A DNA stretch of 32,885 nucleotides from VRUE01 sp033856195. GTDB taxonomy: Bacteria > Actinomycetota > Thermoleophilia > Solirubrobacterales > 70-9. The position numbers were made by a program, and so were the translations under genes. The DNA is taken from contig JAWVFL010000064.1 in the NCBI GenBank assembly GCA_033856195.1, forward strand, positions 1 to 32,885, written 5' to 3'. Under the pieces are notes generated by a model that saw nothing but the letters and a program-made list of their open reading frames with translations, was not told the origin of the DNA and did no database searches. Below, piece after piece: positions 31,986 to 32,885 of the stretch. Positions within the stretch are counted from its first letter, which is position 1. Every line of letters begins with the position of its first letter.

Positions 31986-32885
31986 CTAGTACTTCCTCTC
32001 TTCCGGTTCCCACTGGGTGATCGTCACCTCTGAGTAGGAGATCTCCGGTCCGTCGTCGCTCAGCTGCAGGTCGATGTGCTTGAGCCACTCATCATCATTG
32101 CGCTCTGGGAAGTCCGTCCTATATTGCGCACCGCGACTCTCCTTGCGCTCGAGCGCGGCGAGGCAGGTGCACTCGGCGTTGTCGAGCATGTAGCCGAGCT
32201 CGATCGCGCCGAGCAGATCCTGGTTGAAGATCGAGCCCTTGTCGTCGATGTAGGCGGTCTCGGCCTCTTCCTTGAGGCGCCGTACCGTCTCCAACGCCTC
32301 CTGGATCCCGGCCTCGTCGCGGAAGACGGCGACCTTGGCGTCCATGACCGTGCCCAGATCGAGCTTGATCTCCGAGACACGGCGGCCGGAGCCCTTCTCG
32401 CGGGCGGAGATCGCATCGATCGTCGCCTGCTCGGCCTCGAGCACCGCTTTCGAGGGCCGCGAGCCCTCGGTGCGCTTGGCGCGGGCGGCGGCGTCGGCAC
32501 CGGAGCGGCGACCGAAGATCAGCGTGTCGAGCAGCGAGTTGGCGCCGAGCCGGTTGCCGCCGTGGACCGAGACGCAGGCGACCTCGCCGGCGGCGTAGAG
32601 GCCGGGGATGTCGGTGCGCCCGTCGACGTCGGTCTTGACCCCACCCATCGTGTAGTGGTTGCCGGGCTTGATGTGGATCGGCTCGCTGGTGATGTCCACG
32701 CCGGCGAAGTCACGACCGACGTTGACGATCTCGCGCAGCGCCTCGTGGATGCGTTTGCGCGGCACGACCGTGATGTCGAGCGCGACCGTGCCGTCGGGGT
32801 AGCCGCGCCCCTCGTTGATCTCGGTCTGCTCGGCGCGCGAGTCGACGTCGCGCGACGAGAGCTCCATCTTGTTCGGCGCGTACTT
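31986..32885 (-). CDS. sdhA: Succinate dehydrogenase/fumarate reductase flavoprotein subunit (partial, C-terminal half)
   Basis: The frame is open to the right edge; about 300 C-terminal residues are present and the N-terminal FAD-binding part lies outside. Visible family segments are 'GNHYTMGGVKTDVDG', 'IPGLYAAGEVACVSVHGGNR', 'LGANSLLDTLIFGR', and the C-terminal 'GYMLDNAECTCLAALERKESRG' with the arginine-rich 'GAQYRTDFPERND'. Normal SdhA has HGANRLGGNS at the equivalent place; here it reads HGGNRLGANS. It oxidises succinate to fumarate in the TCA cycle and starts the sdhA-sdhB-sdhE-like operon. Confidence 0.95.
   Translation of the reverse strand, partial: KYAPNKMELSSRDVDSRAEQTEINEGRGYPDGTVALDITVVPRKRIHEALREIVNVGRDFAGVDITSEPIHIKPGNHYTMGGVKTDVDGRTDIPGLYAAGEVACVSVHGGNRLGANSLLDTLIFGRRSGADAAARAKRTEGSRPSKAVLEAEQATIDAISAREKGSGRRVSEIKLDLGTVMDAKVAVFRDEAGIQEALETVRRLKEEAETAYIDDKGSIFNQDLLGAIELGYMLDNAECTCLAALERKESRGAQYRTDFPERNDDEWLKHIDLQLSDDGPEISYSEVTITQWEPEERKY

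Noticed and set aside
30896..32020. 374-residue plus-strand open frame
   Set aside because: Antisense to sdhB, whose cysteine clusters are clear.
1..32885. CRISPR array or insertion-sequence transposase
   Set aside because: No regularly spaced short repeats and no transposase-like frame were seen.

Overview
The window is high-GC DNA from an actinobacterium, most likely of the class Thermoleophilia (Solirubrobacterales-like). The grounds are frequent GTG/TTG starts, a long actinobacterial-type SRP RNA, a class-E-like succinate dehydrogenase with an HdrB-type subunit, and secreted proteins made of 'SCTSA..CTAVG' repeats. The taxonomic call is inference from gene style; no database was searched. 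Apart from one island and one decayed gene, the window is ordinary chromosomal housekeeping DNA.

Left edge (1-3316, minus): the first ~1105 residues of a very large exported protein with a TTG start, signal peptide, metzincin-like HEXXH zinc site, propeller/lectin-like region, seven ~50-residue repeats and the start of a fibronectin-like module.

Genomic island (3437-8101): the best candidate for something undescribed. A perfect 46-bp direct repeat brackets about 4.6 kb. The right copy is the 3' part of an intact tRNA-Val(CAC); the left copy is an orphan tRNA 3' fragment, the usual scar of site-specific integration into a tRNA gene. Paired 12-mers just inside the left copy look like integrase arm sites, yet no integrase is encoded. 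The cargo is an HNH-like protein with a recombinase-like tail, a protein with an RxxxxH (HEPN-type) motif, a ~600-residue protein with a degenerate PD-(D/E)xK-like region, an AraC-like HTH protein, and a translationally coupled 33-residue membrane peptide. The island looks less GC-rich than its flanks. An integrase-less mobile cargo or defence element is a reasonable hypothesis.

8167-14504: a CPA2 antiporter, a secreted protein, the SRP RNA between two strong hairpins, an ABC-2 exporter (permease and ATPase), acetolactate decarboxylase and an uncharacterised membrane protein.

14524-20590: a GT-C type membrane glycosyltransferase diverges from dnaX-ybaB-recR, whose ends overlap; a degenerate GGDEF protein and a MerR-type regulator with a B12-binding-like domain follow. 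Palindromes sit inside both the glycosyltransferase and dnaX reading frames.

20765-25786: a decayed secreted-protein gene, a PadR regulator coupled to an MMPL exporter with a likely PadR operator, a small unknown protein, and a GAF/HD-GYP protein that probably degrades c-di-GMP.

25848-32885: lysC-asd, the first steps of the aspartate family pathway, with a likely internal start for the aspartokinase beta subunit; then a CPA1 antiporter, a small coiled-coil membrane protein, and the sdhA-sdhB-sdhE-like operon on the minus strand, with sdhA cut by the window edge.
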